Shown here: positions 8,425 to 15,784 of the stretch, in pieces
Layout of the letters: each line of letters opens with the position of its first letter
Numbering within the stretch: position 1 is the first letter of the stretch
DNA from: QHWT01 sp046726015
GTDB lineage: Bacteria > Acidobacteriota > Vicinamibacteria > Vicinamibacterales > 2-12-FULL-66-21
Reading direction: 5' to 3'
DNA: 42,284 nucleotides
Assembly (NCBI GenBank): GCA_046726015.1
Contig: JBKOZS010000147.1
Span: forward strand, 1-42,284
The notes under the pieces: generated by a model
Told to the model about the DNA's origin: nothing
Seen by the model: only the letters and a program-made list of their open reading frames with translations
Databases searched by the model: none
Made by a program: the position numbers and the translations under genes

Positions 8425-9173
8425 TGGCCGGAGTGACGACACGCGCATGGATGATGATGGCGGCGCTCCTGACCGTGGCAGCGCCAGCCGCAGCCCAGTC
8501 CGAACGGTTCTGGATTGGCGTGAGCGGCGGCGTGCAAGGGACCTCGAACGGATTCGGCGATTCATTTACGTTCGCGAGCCAGTTCCAGGATCCGGAGAAC
8601 TCCCGAGCGAGCGTTGACTATCCGGTCGAAGCGGGACCGTTCATCGACGGCACGTTTGCCGTGCGCCTCTGGAAAGGATTTGGTGTTGGCGTGGGCGTCA
8701 GCCGGTTCTCCAAGCGTGCCGACGCGACGGTGACGGCGGAGGTCCCGCACCCCTTCCAGTTCAACCAGCTGCGATCGATTGAGGGCTCGACGAGCGCGAC
8801 TCGCAGCGAAATTGCCGTGCACCTGCAGTTCGCGTATCTCGTGCCGCTCACCGAGCGGTTCCGCGTGATCGCCTTTGCCGGCCCGTCGAGGTTCAACGTC
8901 GAGCAAACGATCGTCACCGGCGTCCAGTACTCGCAGTCGTTTCCGTTCGACACCGCAACGTTCTCGGGGGCGTCCACGCGGCGCGCAACCGCAAGCGCGG
9001 CGGGGTTCAACGCCGGCGCCGACGTGATCTGGATGTTCGGACGCCAGTTCGGCGTCGGCGGGCTGATCCAGTACTCAGCCGCCACGGCACGCGAGGACGC
9101 GGGCGACAACCGCGAGATCTCGGTCGACGCGGGAGGGATCCAGGCAGGGGGCGGTTTGCGTATCGTGTTCTAG
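8424..9173 (+). CDS. Outer-membrane beta-barrel protein
   Basis: ATG 8424 shares a base with the protease stop and gives 249 residues. A signal peptide ends at about APAAAQ (residue 25). The rest alternates polar and hydrophobic residues with repeated aromatic or glycine-rich strands (FWIGVSGGVQG, FGVGVGVSRFS, FGVGGLIQYSA) and ends in RIVF, a C-terminal aromatic typical of BAM-inserted barrels. Predicted size fits an 8-10 stranded barrel of the OmpA or outer-membrane-protein beta-barrel type. Function is unknown. Its stop TAG overlaps the GTG start of the alkyltransferase gene. Confidence 0.75.
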   Translation: MAGVTTRAWMMMAALLTVAAPAAAQSERFWIGVSGGVQGTSNGFGDSFTFASQFQDPENSRASVDYPVEAGPFIDGTFAVRLWKGFGVGVGVSRFSKRADATVTAEVPHPFQFNQLRSIEGSTSATRSEIAVHLQFAYLVPLTERFRVIAFAGPSRFNVEQTIVTGVQYSQSFPFDTATFSGASTRRATASAAGFNAGADVIWMFGRQFGVGGLIQYSAATAREDAGDNREISVDAGGIQAGGGLRIVF

Positions 9174-9532
9174 TGTCCACCTTTCAGCAGCGCGTGCTTG
9201 CCGCCGTACAGCGCATCCCACCAGGACAGGTCGCGACGTACGGCGATATCGCCGCCATTGCCGGCCAACCGCGCGCCGCCCGGGCCGTCGGAAACATCAT
9301 GAAAGGCTGCACCGCCCGGGGGGTGCCCTGCCACCGTGTCGTCGCGGCGGGGGGCCTGCTGGGCGGCTACGGTGGGAACGAAAATATGAAGCGGGCGCTG
9401 CTCAGGGCGGAAGGGATCACCGTTATTGGCAAGCACATACGCGGTTTTCCCGCGATCCGCTGGAAATCCCGGGACCGGGCCCTTCGACGGCGCTCAGGGC
9501 GGGCAACGCGTCACCACGATGGCCACGTCTAA
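9173..9532 (+). CDS. One-domain methylated-DNA--cysteine S-methyltransferase (MGMT/Ogt-like)
   Basis: GTG 9173 overlaps the barrel stop (TAGTG). Residues 1-88 are the C-terminal DNA-binding and transferase domain of the MGMT family, with QVATYGDIAA, the helix-turn-helix RAVGNIMKGC and the acceptor-site motif GVPCHRVV with Cys53. The acceptor cysteine is present, unlike alkyltransferase-like proteins that carry Trp. There is no N-terminal Ada or Ogt domain, so it is a minimal version. It would remove O6-alkyl groups from guanine, or recognise them. The last 30 or so residues are basic and low complexity and are encoded by a REP-like palindrome (9479-9500), so the original stop may have been lost. 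It overlaps the sigma-factor start by 14 nt. Confidence 0.85.
   Translation: MSTFQQRVLAAVQRIPPGQVATYGDIAAIAGQPRAARAVGNIMKGCTARGVPCHRVVAAGGLLGGYGGNENMKRALLRAEGITVIGKHIRGFPAIRWKSRDRALRRRSGRATRHHDGHV
9479..9500. repeat. REP-like palindrome inside the alkyltransferase 3' end
   Basis: The 22 bases start GCCCT and end AGGGC around a TCGAC...GCTC centre. CCTTCGAC...GCTCAGGG elements are dispersed widely in bacterial genomes, to my knowledge. Here the element is read as part of the alkyltransferase C-terminus. Confidence 0.45.
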
Positions 9533-10121
9533 GATCACGGCGCACCCATCTGCGGCCGGAGGTTCGCAGGAGCGGGCGCGCGCCGCAGAGCTCGCGCTGG
9601 TCGAACGGTGCCGCCGGGGAGAACTGGGCGCGTTCGAAGAGTTGTACCGGGTCCATTCGGGGCGGCTGTTCAGCCTCGCCTGCCGGATGCTCGGCAACCC
9701 GACGGACGCGGAAGATCTGCTGCAGGACATCTTCCTCACCGCGCACCGCAAACTGGACAGCTTCCGCGGTGAAGCGGCACTCGGCACGTGGTTGTATCGA
9801 CTGGCGACGAACCTGATCCTCGACCACGTGCGGAGCCGTTCCGCGCGCGCCGGTCAGATCACCGACGGGCTTGAGGACGCGACGGTGCTGGCGGATGCGC
9901 GGGAACACCGGCTCGGCGAACGCGCGATCAGCCGGATCGATCTCGAGCGCGCGCTCGAGCAGCTGCCGGAAGGATGCCGGGCCGCTTTCGTCTTGCATGA
10001 CGTCGAGGGATTGGAACATCGTGAAGTCGCCGACGTGCTCGGAATCGCGGAGGGCACGTCGAAATCGCAGGTGCACAAGGCGCGGTTGCGGCTGCGCACG
10101 TTGCTTGCGAGGAAGCAGTAG
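9519..10121 (+). CDS. ECF-family RNA polymerase sigma factor
   Basis: ATG 9519 gives 200 residues; the longer frame from TTG 9426 runs through the repeat and is rejected. Region 2 is clear (GAFEELYRVHSGRLF, then NPTDAEDLLQDIFLTAHRKL and TWLYRLATNLILDHVR), and region 4 follows (LEQLPEGCRAAFVLHDVEG, then HREVADVLGIAEGTSKSQVH with its helix-turn-helix). There is no region 3, as expected for ECF sigma factors. The anti-sigma gene begins 5 nt downstream, so the pair forms a classical stress-response switch, most likely controlling envelope genes. The close upstream overlap with the alkyltransferase suggests transcription as part of the 6781-11946 run, possibly with autoregulation. Confidence 0.95.
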   Translation: MATSKITAHPSAAGGSQERARAAELALVERCRRGELGAFEELYRVHSGRLFSLACRMLGNPTDAEDLLQDIFLTAHRKLDSFRGEAALGTWLYRLATNLILDHVRSRSARAGQITDGLEDATVLADAREHRLGERAISRIDLERALEQLPEGCRAAFVLHDVEGLEHREVADVLGIAEGTSKSQVHKARLRLRTLLARKQ

Positions 10122-10126
10122 GCAGC

Positions 10127-10891
10127 ATGGCTTGCACTCGCTACATCACGCAGATCCAGGAGATGGTCGACGGTACGCTCGGCGCAATCCGCCGCGCCGA
10201 GCTCGAGATGCACCTGCAGGAGTGCGAGGACTGCCGCGCGCTGCTCGATGACCTGCGCCGCATTCACGATGCGGGCGCCTCGCTCGAGGCGCTGCAACCG
10301 CCCGATCGCGTGTGGTTGCAGATTGCTGGCCGGTTGCGTCAAGAAGGACGGATCTCCGAAACGGCCGCCGGCACCCGGCCGGGCATGTCGACGCCGCGCA
10401 GGATCGGCCGTAGGCAGGTTGCGCTGCTCGCGATAGCCGCCACGCTCGTGATCGCGGTCGGCGCATCGCTGATGCTGTTGTGGCCGCGCACGGAAACGGC
10501 CCGTCCGCCCGAGCAGGCGGCAGCTCCCGCGCCCGCCACCGGCAACCCGGCGGCCGTCGCTTCCGTCGAAGATGTCGAGAACGAGTTGAGGCAGGCCGAG
10601 CAGCATTACGAAGCTGCCATCTCGAGGCTTCAGCAGATCGCGAGCACGAACCAGGACACGCTCGATCCACAGGTCGCCGCCACGCTGCAAAAGAACGTAC
10701 AGGTGATCGACCAGGCTATCGCGGAGAGCCGCGCGGCGCTGCGCAGCGAGCCGACGAGCGCGCCGGCCCGCGACAGCCTGTTCGAGGCGCTCAGGCAGAA
10801 GGTCACCATGCTGCAGGACACCATCGCCCTGATGAATGAAATGCGAAAGGGCAACAGTGCCGGGGCCGCACAGGTGTTGAACAAGTCATAA
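10127..10891 (+). CDS. Zinc-finger anti-sigma factor, single-pass membrane protein
   Basis: The 254-residue product starts with a ZAS domain: Cys3, then His29-x3-Cys33-x2-Cys36 in the HLQECEDC motif, the zinc-binding pattern of RsrA/ChrR-like anti-sigma factors. A transmembrane helix follows at about residues 98-118 (VALLAIAATLVIAVGASLML). The outer part has a Pro/Ala-rich linker and a predicted coiled coil near 145-210. It should hold the upstream ECF sigma factor at the membrane until an envelope signal releases it. DUF4097 starts 2 nt after its stop. Confidence 0.9.
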   Translation: MACTRYITQIQEMVDGTLGAIRRAELEMHLQECEDCRALLDDLRRIHDAGASLEALQPPDRVWLQIAGRLRQEGRISETAAGTRPGMSTPRRIGRRQVALLAIAATLVIAVGASLMLLWPRTETARPPEQAAAPAPATGNPAAVASVEDVENELRQAEQHYEAAISRLQQIASTNQDTLDPQVAATLQKNVQVIDQAIAESRAALRSEPTSAPARDSLFEALRQKVTMLQDTIALMNEMRKGNSAGAAQVLNKS

Positions 10892-10893
10892 AC

Positions 10894-11946
10894 ATGCAGA
10901 TATCGATCAGAGTTCTCCTCACGGTTCTTGTTGCGATCGTTGCGCTGCCGCGTCCAACCGGCGCCCAGGTCTATCCCGAGCGGCTCACCGTCAAGATGAA
11001 GTACGTCGGCGCGGCCTACCAGCGCCGCGATCGCGACGAACGCGAGGAGCAGACCGAGCGCACGACAAAGACGTTCAAGCTGGGATCGAACGGCGAGCTA
11101 GCGCTTGGAAACATCGCGGGAGACATCACGGTCACCCGTGCCGGCGGCAACGACGCCAACGTCGAGATCATCAAGGTCGCCAGGGCCGGCACCGCCGAAG
11201 AGGCCCGGGACCTGCTGTCGCTGGTGACGGTCGACGTCATGGATCGGAACGGGCGCGCGGAGGTGAAGACGCGCTATCCGAGCGACGAGGGGCGGCGCCA
11301 GCATCGGCGCAACATGAACGTCAGTGTGACCTATAACGTCACCGCTCCGTCGGGCACGCGCCTCACGCTCAACTCCATTTCGGGCAACATCAAAGTCACT
11401 GACATCAAGGGGGAGATCAACGCCGGCACCATCAGCGGCAATGTCAGCATCACGTCGGCCGGTGCGATCGCGGGCGCAAAGAGCGTGTCGGGCAACGTCG
11501 AGATCGTGAACGCGCAGGGCAACGAAAGCCTCGATGCGAGCAGCGTCAGCGGCGACGTCACGATGCAGCGCGTCACCGTGCGCCGCATCGACGCGGGGTC
11601 GGTCAGCGGCAACGTCAAGCTCGACGAGGTCCAGTGCGATCGCGCGGAGGCGCACTCTACCAGCGGAAACATCAACTTCGCAGGCGCGCTCGCCAAGCGC
11701 GGACGTTACGCGCTCAAATCGTTCTCCGGCGAAGTCCACCTGGCGATCAGTGGCGGAACCGGCTTCGAAGTGGAGGCCACCACCTTCTCCGGCGACGTCC
11801 GGTCCGACCTCCCCATCACGACGCGCGGCACCAGCGATACCGACGGAAGGAGGAAGAAACGGTCGCTCAGCGGCACGTACGGTGACGGCAGCGCCATCCT
11901 CGAACTCTCCACTTTCAGCGGCAGCATCGTAATCGCTAAGAAATAA
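10894..11946 (+). CDS. DUF4097-family secreted beta-repeat protein
   Basis: This 350-residue protein has a signal peptide ending near PTGAQ. From about residue 60 it is built of repeating short beta segments of the SGNIKVTDIKG, SGNVSITSAG, SGDVTMQRV and SGEVHLAISG kind, the DUF4097 (putative adhesin-like) beta-solenoid pattern. It lies directly behind the sigma/anti-sigma pair, where DUF4097 genes are often found, and is probably a member or output of that regulon. Its molecular role is not known. Confidence 0.88.
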   Translation: MQISIRVLLTVLVAIVALPRPTGAQVYPERLTVKMKYVGAAYQRRDRDEREEQTERTTKTFKLGSNGELALGNIAGDITVTRAGGNDANVEIIKVARAGTAEEARDLLSLVTVDVMDRNGRAEVKTRYPSDEGRRQHRRNMNVSVTYNVTAPSGTRLTLNSISGNIKVTDIKGEINAGTISGNVSITSAGAIAGAKSVSGNVEIVNAQGNESLDASSVSGDVTMQRVTVRRIDAGSVSGNVKLDEVQCDRAEAHSTSGNINFAGALAKRGRYALKSFSGEVHLAISGGTGFEVEATTFSGDVRSDLPITTRGTSDTDGRRKKRSLSGTYGDGSAILELSTFSGSIVIAKK

Positions 11947-11958
11947 GCGTGGACGTCG

Positions 11959-12050
11959 GTGCCGCGTGCCAGAGTGCGCGGTGCCGCGTGCTCGGTGCAT
12001 CTGGTGCAGCGGAGCGCACCGATAGCACGCGAAGCTCATCTATCTGGCAC
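11959..12050. repeat. Heptad repeat, GTGCNNN type, with inverted tail
   Basis: Starting 12 nt after the DUF4097 stop, units GTGCCGC, GTGCCAGA, GTGCGCG, GTGCCGC, GTGCTCG, GTGCATCTG, GTGCAGC run to 12010. Inverted GCAC elements follow (near 12016-12028 and 12047-12050). The unit is the same as in the mreD-mrdA gap at 17711-17841. Confidence 0.75.
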
Positions 12051-12100
12051 CCCGTTTGCTTTTGTTGCCTCTGCGGCACCTCGAATCGAGGGTGCGCCGA

Positions 12101-12106
12101 TATAAT
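12101..12106 (+). promoter_or_regulatory. Candidate -10 box (TATAAT)
   Basis: A perfect TATAAT followed by TGACTA lies 51 nt upstream of the ATG at 12158. No good -35 box is seen at 16-18 nt. A small bulged hairpin (12076-12097, GCACCTCGA with TCGAGGGTGC) sits just upstream. The 10-mer ATAATTGACT recurs before the parvulin gene at 21800-21809. Confidence 0.5.
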
Positions 12107-12157
12107 TGACTACAGTCCGGGCAGGGTGAGCCCAAGAAATCACGCTTGGAGGCGATG

Positions 12158-12736
12158 ATGAAGCAGTGGGTGATCGCAGGCACGCTGGCGGGCTCCCTCG
12201 CGTTCGGCGGGACGCCGTCGGCGCAGGCGCCGGCGCCGCAGCAGCCGACGACCGCAGAGAAACCGAGCGGGCAGGCAAAGAAGCCCGCCGCCAGTACGGG
12301 GCGGCGCACCGCGGGCGGGCCGGAACAGGGCGGCGCCCGCGAACCGAACGCGCAGCCGAACACCGCGCCCGAACCGAGCGCCCCTGATGCCGCGATGGCG
12401 CTGGGCACCGTGCGCATTCCGCGCGCGGTCAAGGCCGACGGCAAGCCGCTGTCTGCCGGCACCTACCAGGTGCGGCTGACGCCGGACCCCTCGAAGCCGG
12501 ACGCCGTCGGACAGACGGAAAAACTCGAACGCTGGGTGGAATTCGTCCAGGGCAAAGAAGTCAAGGGCCGCGAGGTCGTGACCATCGTTCCCCAGTCAGA
12601 GATAAAGCTGGTGCAGAAGGACAGTCCCCCGGCCGCGAACAGCTCCAAGGTCCAGATGCTGAAGGGCAATGATTACATGCGTGTCTGGATCAACAAGGGT
12701 GGCAACTACTACCTCATTCACCTTGTTCCGGCATAG
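12158..12736 (+). CDS. Secreted protein of unknown function
   Basis: GGAGG (12148-12152) and two ATGs (12155, 12158) are present; 12158 has the better spacing and gives 192 residues. A signal peptide ends near TPSAQA. A low-complexity Pro/Ala/Gln/Lys linker runs to about residue 75, followed by a compact domain beginning MALGTVRIPRAVKADG, with the pattern of a short beta-sandwich (AGTYQVRLTPD, RWVEFVQGKEV, YYLIHLVPA). It resembles small exported proteins of acidobacterial genomes, but I do not recognise a characterised family. The stop codon TAG (12734-12736) lies at the apex of a 20-bp perfect hairpin. Confidence 0.7.
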   Translation: MKQWVIAGTLAGSLAFGGTPSAQAPAPQQPTTAEKPSGQAKKPAASTGRRTAGGPEQGGAREPNAQPNTAPEPSAPDAAMALGTVRIPRAVKADGKPLSAGTYQVRLTPDPSKPDAVGQTEKLERWVEFVQGKEVKGREVVTIVPQSEIKLVQKDSPPAANSSKVQMLKGNDYMRVWINKGGNYYLIHLVPA

Positions 12737-12755
12737 CCGGAACAAGGTGAATGAG
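12713..12755. terminator. Perfect hairpin enclosing the stop codon
   Basis: The arm CTCATTCACCTTGTTCCGG (12713-12731) is the exact complement of 12737-12755. Adding the C-G pair 12732/12736 gives a 20-bp stem with a 3-nt loop that contains most of the stop codon. There is no T-run after it, so it may be an mRNA-stability or ribosome-stalling element instead of a Rho-independent terminator. Confidence 0.6.
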
Positions 12756-12756
12756 C

Positions 12757-12852
12757 GACTTAGGGCTTAAGGCTCAGGGCTTACGGCACAAACGAAGAAG
12801 GCCGGCAGTTGATTCCTGCCGGCCTTCGTTTGTACGCCATGAGCCTTGAGCC
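12757..12852. repeat. Inverted heptad repeat, GGCTYAN type, around a terminator
   Basis: The left arm (12757-12791) is GACTTAG, GGCTTAA, GGCTCAG, GGCTTAC, GGCACAA. The right arm (12832-12852) is the inverse: GTACGCC, ATGAGCC, TTGAGCC. It ends 2 nt from the rng stop (12855) on the minus strand. The terminator hairpin 12797-12827 forms the centre. Confidence 0.75.
12797..12827. terminator. Bidirectional intrinsic terminator candidate
   Basis: A 12-bp GC-rich stem (12797-12808 with 12816-12827) and 7-nt loop lie between convergent genes. The plus-strand tail is GTTTGT and the minus-strand tail TTCGTTTGT, both T-rich, so it can serve the secreted-protein gene and rng. Confidence 0.7.
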
Positions 12853-12854
12853 GG

Positions 12855-14537
12855 TCAGATCGCCATCACATCGAACTGCTCGTGGTGCAGGTGTGCGTCC
12901 GCACGGAGCGTGATCGGCTTTCCGAGCATGTTTTGCAGGTCGCGGAAGATCGCGCTCTCCTCTTCCTTCAGCGCGCGCGCGATGTCGGGGTTCACGCGCA
13001 GCATCACGCCCTGCCCGTCGAGGTCGGGACCGATCTTGCGCAGCTCGGTGAGGATTTCGTAGCAGATCGTGGCGCTGGATTTGATCGTTCCCGAGCCGGA
13101 ACAATACGGGCAGGGTTCGGTCAGCTGACGCTCGAGGCTTTGCTTGACGCGCTTCCGGGTCACGATCACGAGGCCGAAATCGGAGACCTGCAGCGCCTTT
13201 GACGGCGAGCGATCCTTCCGCAGCTCCTTCTCGACTTCCTGGAAGACCTTCTGGCGGTTCTTCTTCTCCTCCATGTCGATGAGATCGAGCACGATGATCC
13301 CGCCGAGATCGCGCAGCCGGATCTGCCGGACGATTTCCTTGACCGCCTCCAGGTTGGTCTTGACGATCGTGTCTTCGAGGCGTCCGCTCGACTTCTTCCC
13401 GACATAGCGTCCGGTGTTGACGTCGATGGCGACGAGCGCCTCGGTCTGGTTGATGACGAGATACCCTCCGGATTTCAGCCAGACCTTGCTGCGCAGCGCC
13501 TTGTCGATCTCCGCCTGAACGCCATATTCCTCGAAGATCGGAAATTCTTTCGTGTAGAGCTTCACCCGCGGCAGGAGGTTCGGCATGATGCGCTCGACGA
13601 GCGCCACCACACGCCGGTACTCCTGCGGGTCATCGAGCCTGATCGCCGTGTAGTCCTCGGTGAGGAGATCGCGTAGCAGCTTCGTGACCAGGCTTTGTTC
13701 CTGGAACAGCACCGCGGGCGGACGGCGTGTCTCCATCTTCTGCCGGACTTCGGTCCAGATCTGGTGGAAGTACGACAGGTCGTTGACGATGTCCTGTTCG
13801 GGGCGCCCGCCAGCGGCGGTGCGGATGATGACGCCGCCGGTGAAGCCGTGCTCCTCGCGGAACTCCCGGACGATGCCGCGCAGCCGCGCGCGTTCGTCGC
13901 GAGATTCAATCTTGCGGGAGACGCCGACGTGATCAACGGTCGGCATGAAGACGAGGAACCGTCCGGGCATGGTGACGTGCGAGGTGAGCCGCGCCCCCTT
14001 CGTCCCGAGCGGCTCCTTCACCACCTGGACGAGGATCTCCTGCCCTTCTTTCAGCAGGTCTTCGATCTTCGTCTGCGGGCGATCGTCCCTGGCCTGCCCG
14101 CGCGCGCCCACGGCTCCCCCGCCGGTGCGGTCGCGGCCGCGGCGTTCCACGCGCCCGTTGGCAGGAGTGGCGTCGGCCGACGTCTCCGTGCTGGCCTCTT
14201 CGGTTTTGCGTCGCTCTTCGCCGGCGTAGCCGGCGCCGATTTCAACCGGTACCGCTGCGGGAGCGGCTTCGTCCTCGTCCTCGCCGGCGAGGCGCTCGAA
14301 CTCCTCGACGGTGTTGACGACCTCAGAGACGTACAGGAACGCGTCGCGCTCGAGGCCAATGTCGACAAAGGATGACTGCATGCCCGGGAGGACCTTGGAC
14401 ACGCGTCCCTTGTAGATGTTGCCGACGACGCCGCGTTGATTCTCCCGCTCGATGAAGATCTCGACGACCTGGTCGTCCTCGAGAATGGCCACGCGCGTGT
14501 CGTGGCCCGTCGAGGAGATGATCATCTCCTTGTTCAT
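12855..14537 (-). CDS. rng: Ribonuclease G/E family endoribonuclease
   Basis: The 560-residue protein begins MNKEMIISSTGHDTRVA, typical of RNase G. An S1 domain occupies roughly residues 35-195 and is split by a charged, low-complexity insert at about 85-145. The RNase H-like and DNase-I-like catalytic core follows, with Asp372 (AIDVNTG) and Asp418 (IIVLDLIDM) as the magnesium ligands. The zinc-link CPYC (Cys476, Cys479) supports dimer formation. No long RNase E scaffold tail is present, so it is the short RNase G form. It makes 5'-end-dependent cuts in rRNA precursors and mRNA. It is the last gene of the cell-shape operon, 137 nt beyond rodA; no convincing gene lies in that gap. Confidence 0.95.
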   Translation of the reverse strand: MNKEMIISSTGHDTRVAILEDDQVVEIFIERENQRGVVGNIYKGRVSKVLPGMQSSFVDIGLERDAFLYVSEVVNTVEEFERLAGEDEDEAAPAAVPVEIGAGYAGEERRKTEEASTETSADATPANGRVERRGRDRTGGGAVGARGQARDDRPQTKIEDLLKEGQEILVQVVKEPLGTKGARLTSHVTMPGRFLVFMPTVDHVGVSRKIESRDERARLRGIVREFREEHGFTGGVIIRTAAGGRPEQDIVNDLSYFHQIWTEVRQKMETRRPPAVLFQEQSLVTKLLRDLLTEDYTAIRLDDPQEYRRVVALVERIMPNLLPRVKLYTKEFPIFEEYGVQAEIDKALRSKVWLKSGGYLVINQTEALVAIDVNTGRYVGKKSSGRLEDTIVKTNLEAVKEIVRQIRLRDLGGIIVLDLIDMEEKKNRQKVFQEVEKELRKDRSPSKALQVSDFGLVIVTRKRVKQSLERQLTEPCPYCSGSGTIKSSATICYEILTELRKIGPDLDGQGVMLRVNPDIARALKEEESAIFRDLQNMLGKPITLRADAHLHHEQFDVMAI

Positions 14538-14674
14538 GCAAATAACTCCGCGATGCGCGGCCGTCCGCCGATCGAGAGGCGCACGCGTGCGTCATGGCCG
14601 GCGCGGAGCATCGTCCCGCCAGCCACACCGCGAAGAGCGCCAATACGAAGAGCGTCATGATTCCGCGCCCCGAC

Positions 14675-15781
14675 TCAGTTGGTGAACCGCCTCATCCGAA
14701 CGTTCAGGATGAGGCCGAAACCTGCGAGCGTGGCGATGAGGGACGAGCCGCCGTAACTCATCAGCGGCAGCGTGATTCCCTTCACCGGCGCCAGGCCGGC
14801 GGACATCGTCACGTTGTAGATAACCTGGAATGCAAACCCCGAAATGATGCCTCCCACCAGATAGGCGCCGAGGCGGTCCTTGGCGAGCCGGGCCGCCTCG
14901 AGAGAACGCAAGATCACGAACAGATACAGTCCGAGCGCGACGAGCACGCCAATGAAACCCTGCTCTTCGGCCAGGACCGAGAAGATGAAGTCGTTGTGCG
15001 CGACCGGCAGGAACTTGTACTGCCCTTGCGTGCCGTGCCGGAAGCCTTTGCCAGTCAGGCCGCCAGACCCGACGGTCACGCGCGCCTGGATCGTCTGGTA
15101 GCCCGCGCCGCGAGGATCCTTTTCGGGATCGAGGAACGTCTGGATGCGCGACCGCTGGTAATCCTTCAGCGCGAACTTCCATGCAATCGGCGCGATGAGC
15201 AGCCCAGCCAGCGCCAGCACTCCCAGCAGCCTGAGGCGCAGCCCGGCCAGATACGCGATACCGAGAAAGACCGGGACGAGCGTGACCGCCGTGCCGAGGT
15301 CCGGCTGCTTGGCAATCAGCAGCAGCGGAATGGCCATGAAGATGCCGCCGATGACGAGGTCGCTGGTGTTCCGCGCGCCGCGGCGGTTCTCGCCGAAGTA
15401 CATCGCGAGGACCAGCGCGACGGCAATGCGCCCGAACTCCGATGGCTGCAGGTTGAATGGACCGATCGGGATCCACCGCTGCGCGCCCATCTGCGTCGAT
15501 CCCTTGATCAGGACAAATACGAGCAGCACGATCAGGCCGCCGAACAGCATCAGGGAATGCTCGGCGAACAGGCGATAGTCGATCATCAGGCAGATCAGCA
15601 GCGCGATCATGCCGATCGCGAGCGCGTACATCTGCGTCCACACCTGCGGGCCGGCATGTGCGCCCGTCGGCAGGTTGACGTAGGTCGTGCTGTAGATCAT
15701 CGCAACGCCGATGCCGATCAGCGTCAGCACCGCCCCGAGCAGCAGCCAGTCGACGTGGAAGAACAATCGCCGTTCGAACAT
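14675..15781 (-). CDS. rodA: Peptidoglycan glycosyltransferase RodA
   Basis: The 368-residue SEDS protein starts MFERRLFFHVDWLLL and has about ten transmembrane helices. It carries the SEDS signatures GPFNLQPSEFGRIAVAL, the long periplasmic loop with GKGFRHGTQGQYKFLPVAHNDFIFSVLAEE (split here as GKGFRHGTQG and FLPVAHNDFIFSVLAEE) and a C-terminal LPLMSYGGSSL. RodA polymerises lipid II glycan strands during side-wall growth with PBP2. The gene starts 3 nt after the mrdA stop, so the two are translationally linked, as is usual for the RodA-PBP2 pair. Length is normal for the family. Confidence 0.96.
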   Translation of the reverse strand: MFERRLFFHVDWLLLGAVLTLIGIGVAMIYSTTYVNLPTGAHAGPQVWTQMYALAIGMIALLICLMIDYRLFAEHSLMLFGGLIVLLVFVLIKGSTQMGAQRWIPIGPFNLQPSEFGRIAVALVLAMYFGENRRGARNTSDLVIGGIFMAIPLLLIAKQPDLGTAVTLVPVFLGIAYLAGLRLRLLGVLALAGLLIAPIAWKFALKDYQRSRIQTFLDPEKDPRGAGYQTIQARVTVGSGGLTGKGFRHGTQGQYKFLPVAHNDFIFSVLAEEQGFIGVLVALGLYLFVILRSLEAARLAKDRLGAYLVGGIISGFAFQVIYNVTMSAGLAPVKGITLPLMSYGGSSLIATLAGFGLILNVRMRRFTN

Positions 15782-15784
15782 GAC

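Noticed and set aside
14323..14658. Possible small membrane gene between rodA and rng (minus strand, starts MTLFVLALFAVWLAG)
   Set aside because: Its hydrophobic start is attractive, but most of the frame overlaps the rng start in another phase and is Arg/His-rich. No homology or ribosome-binding evidence supports it.
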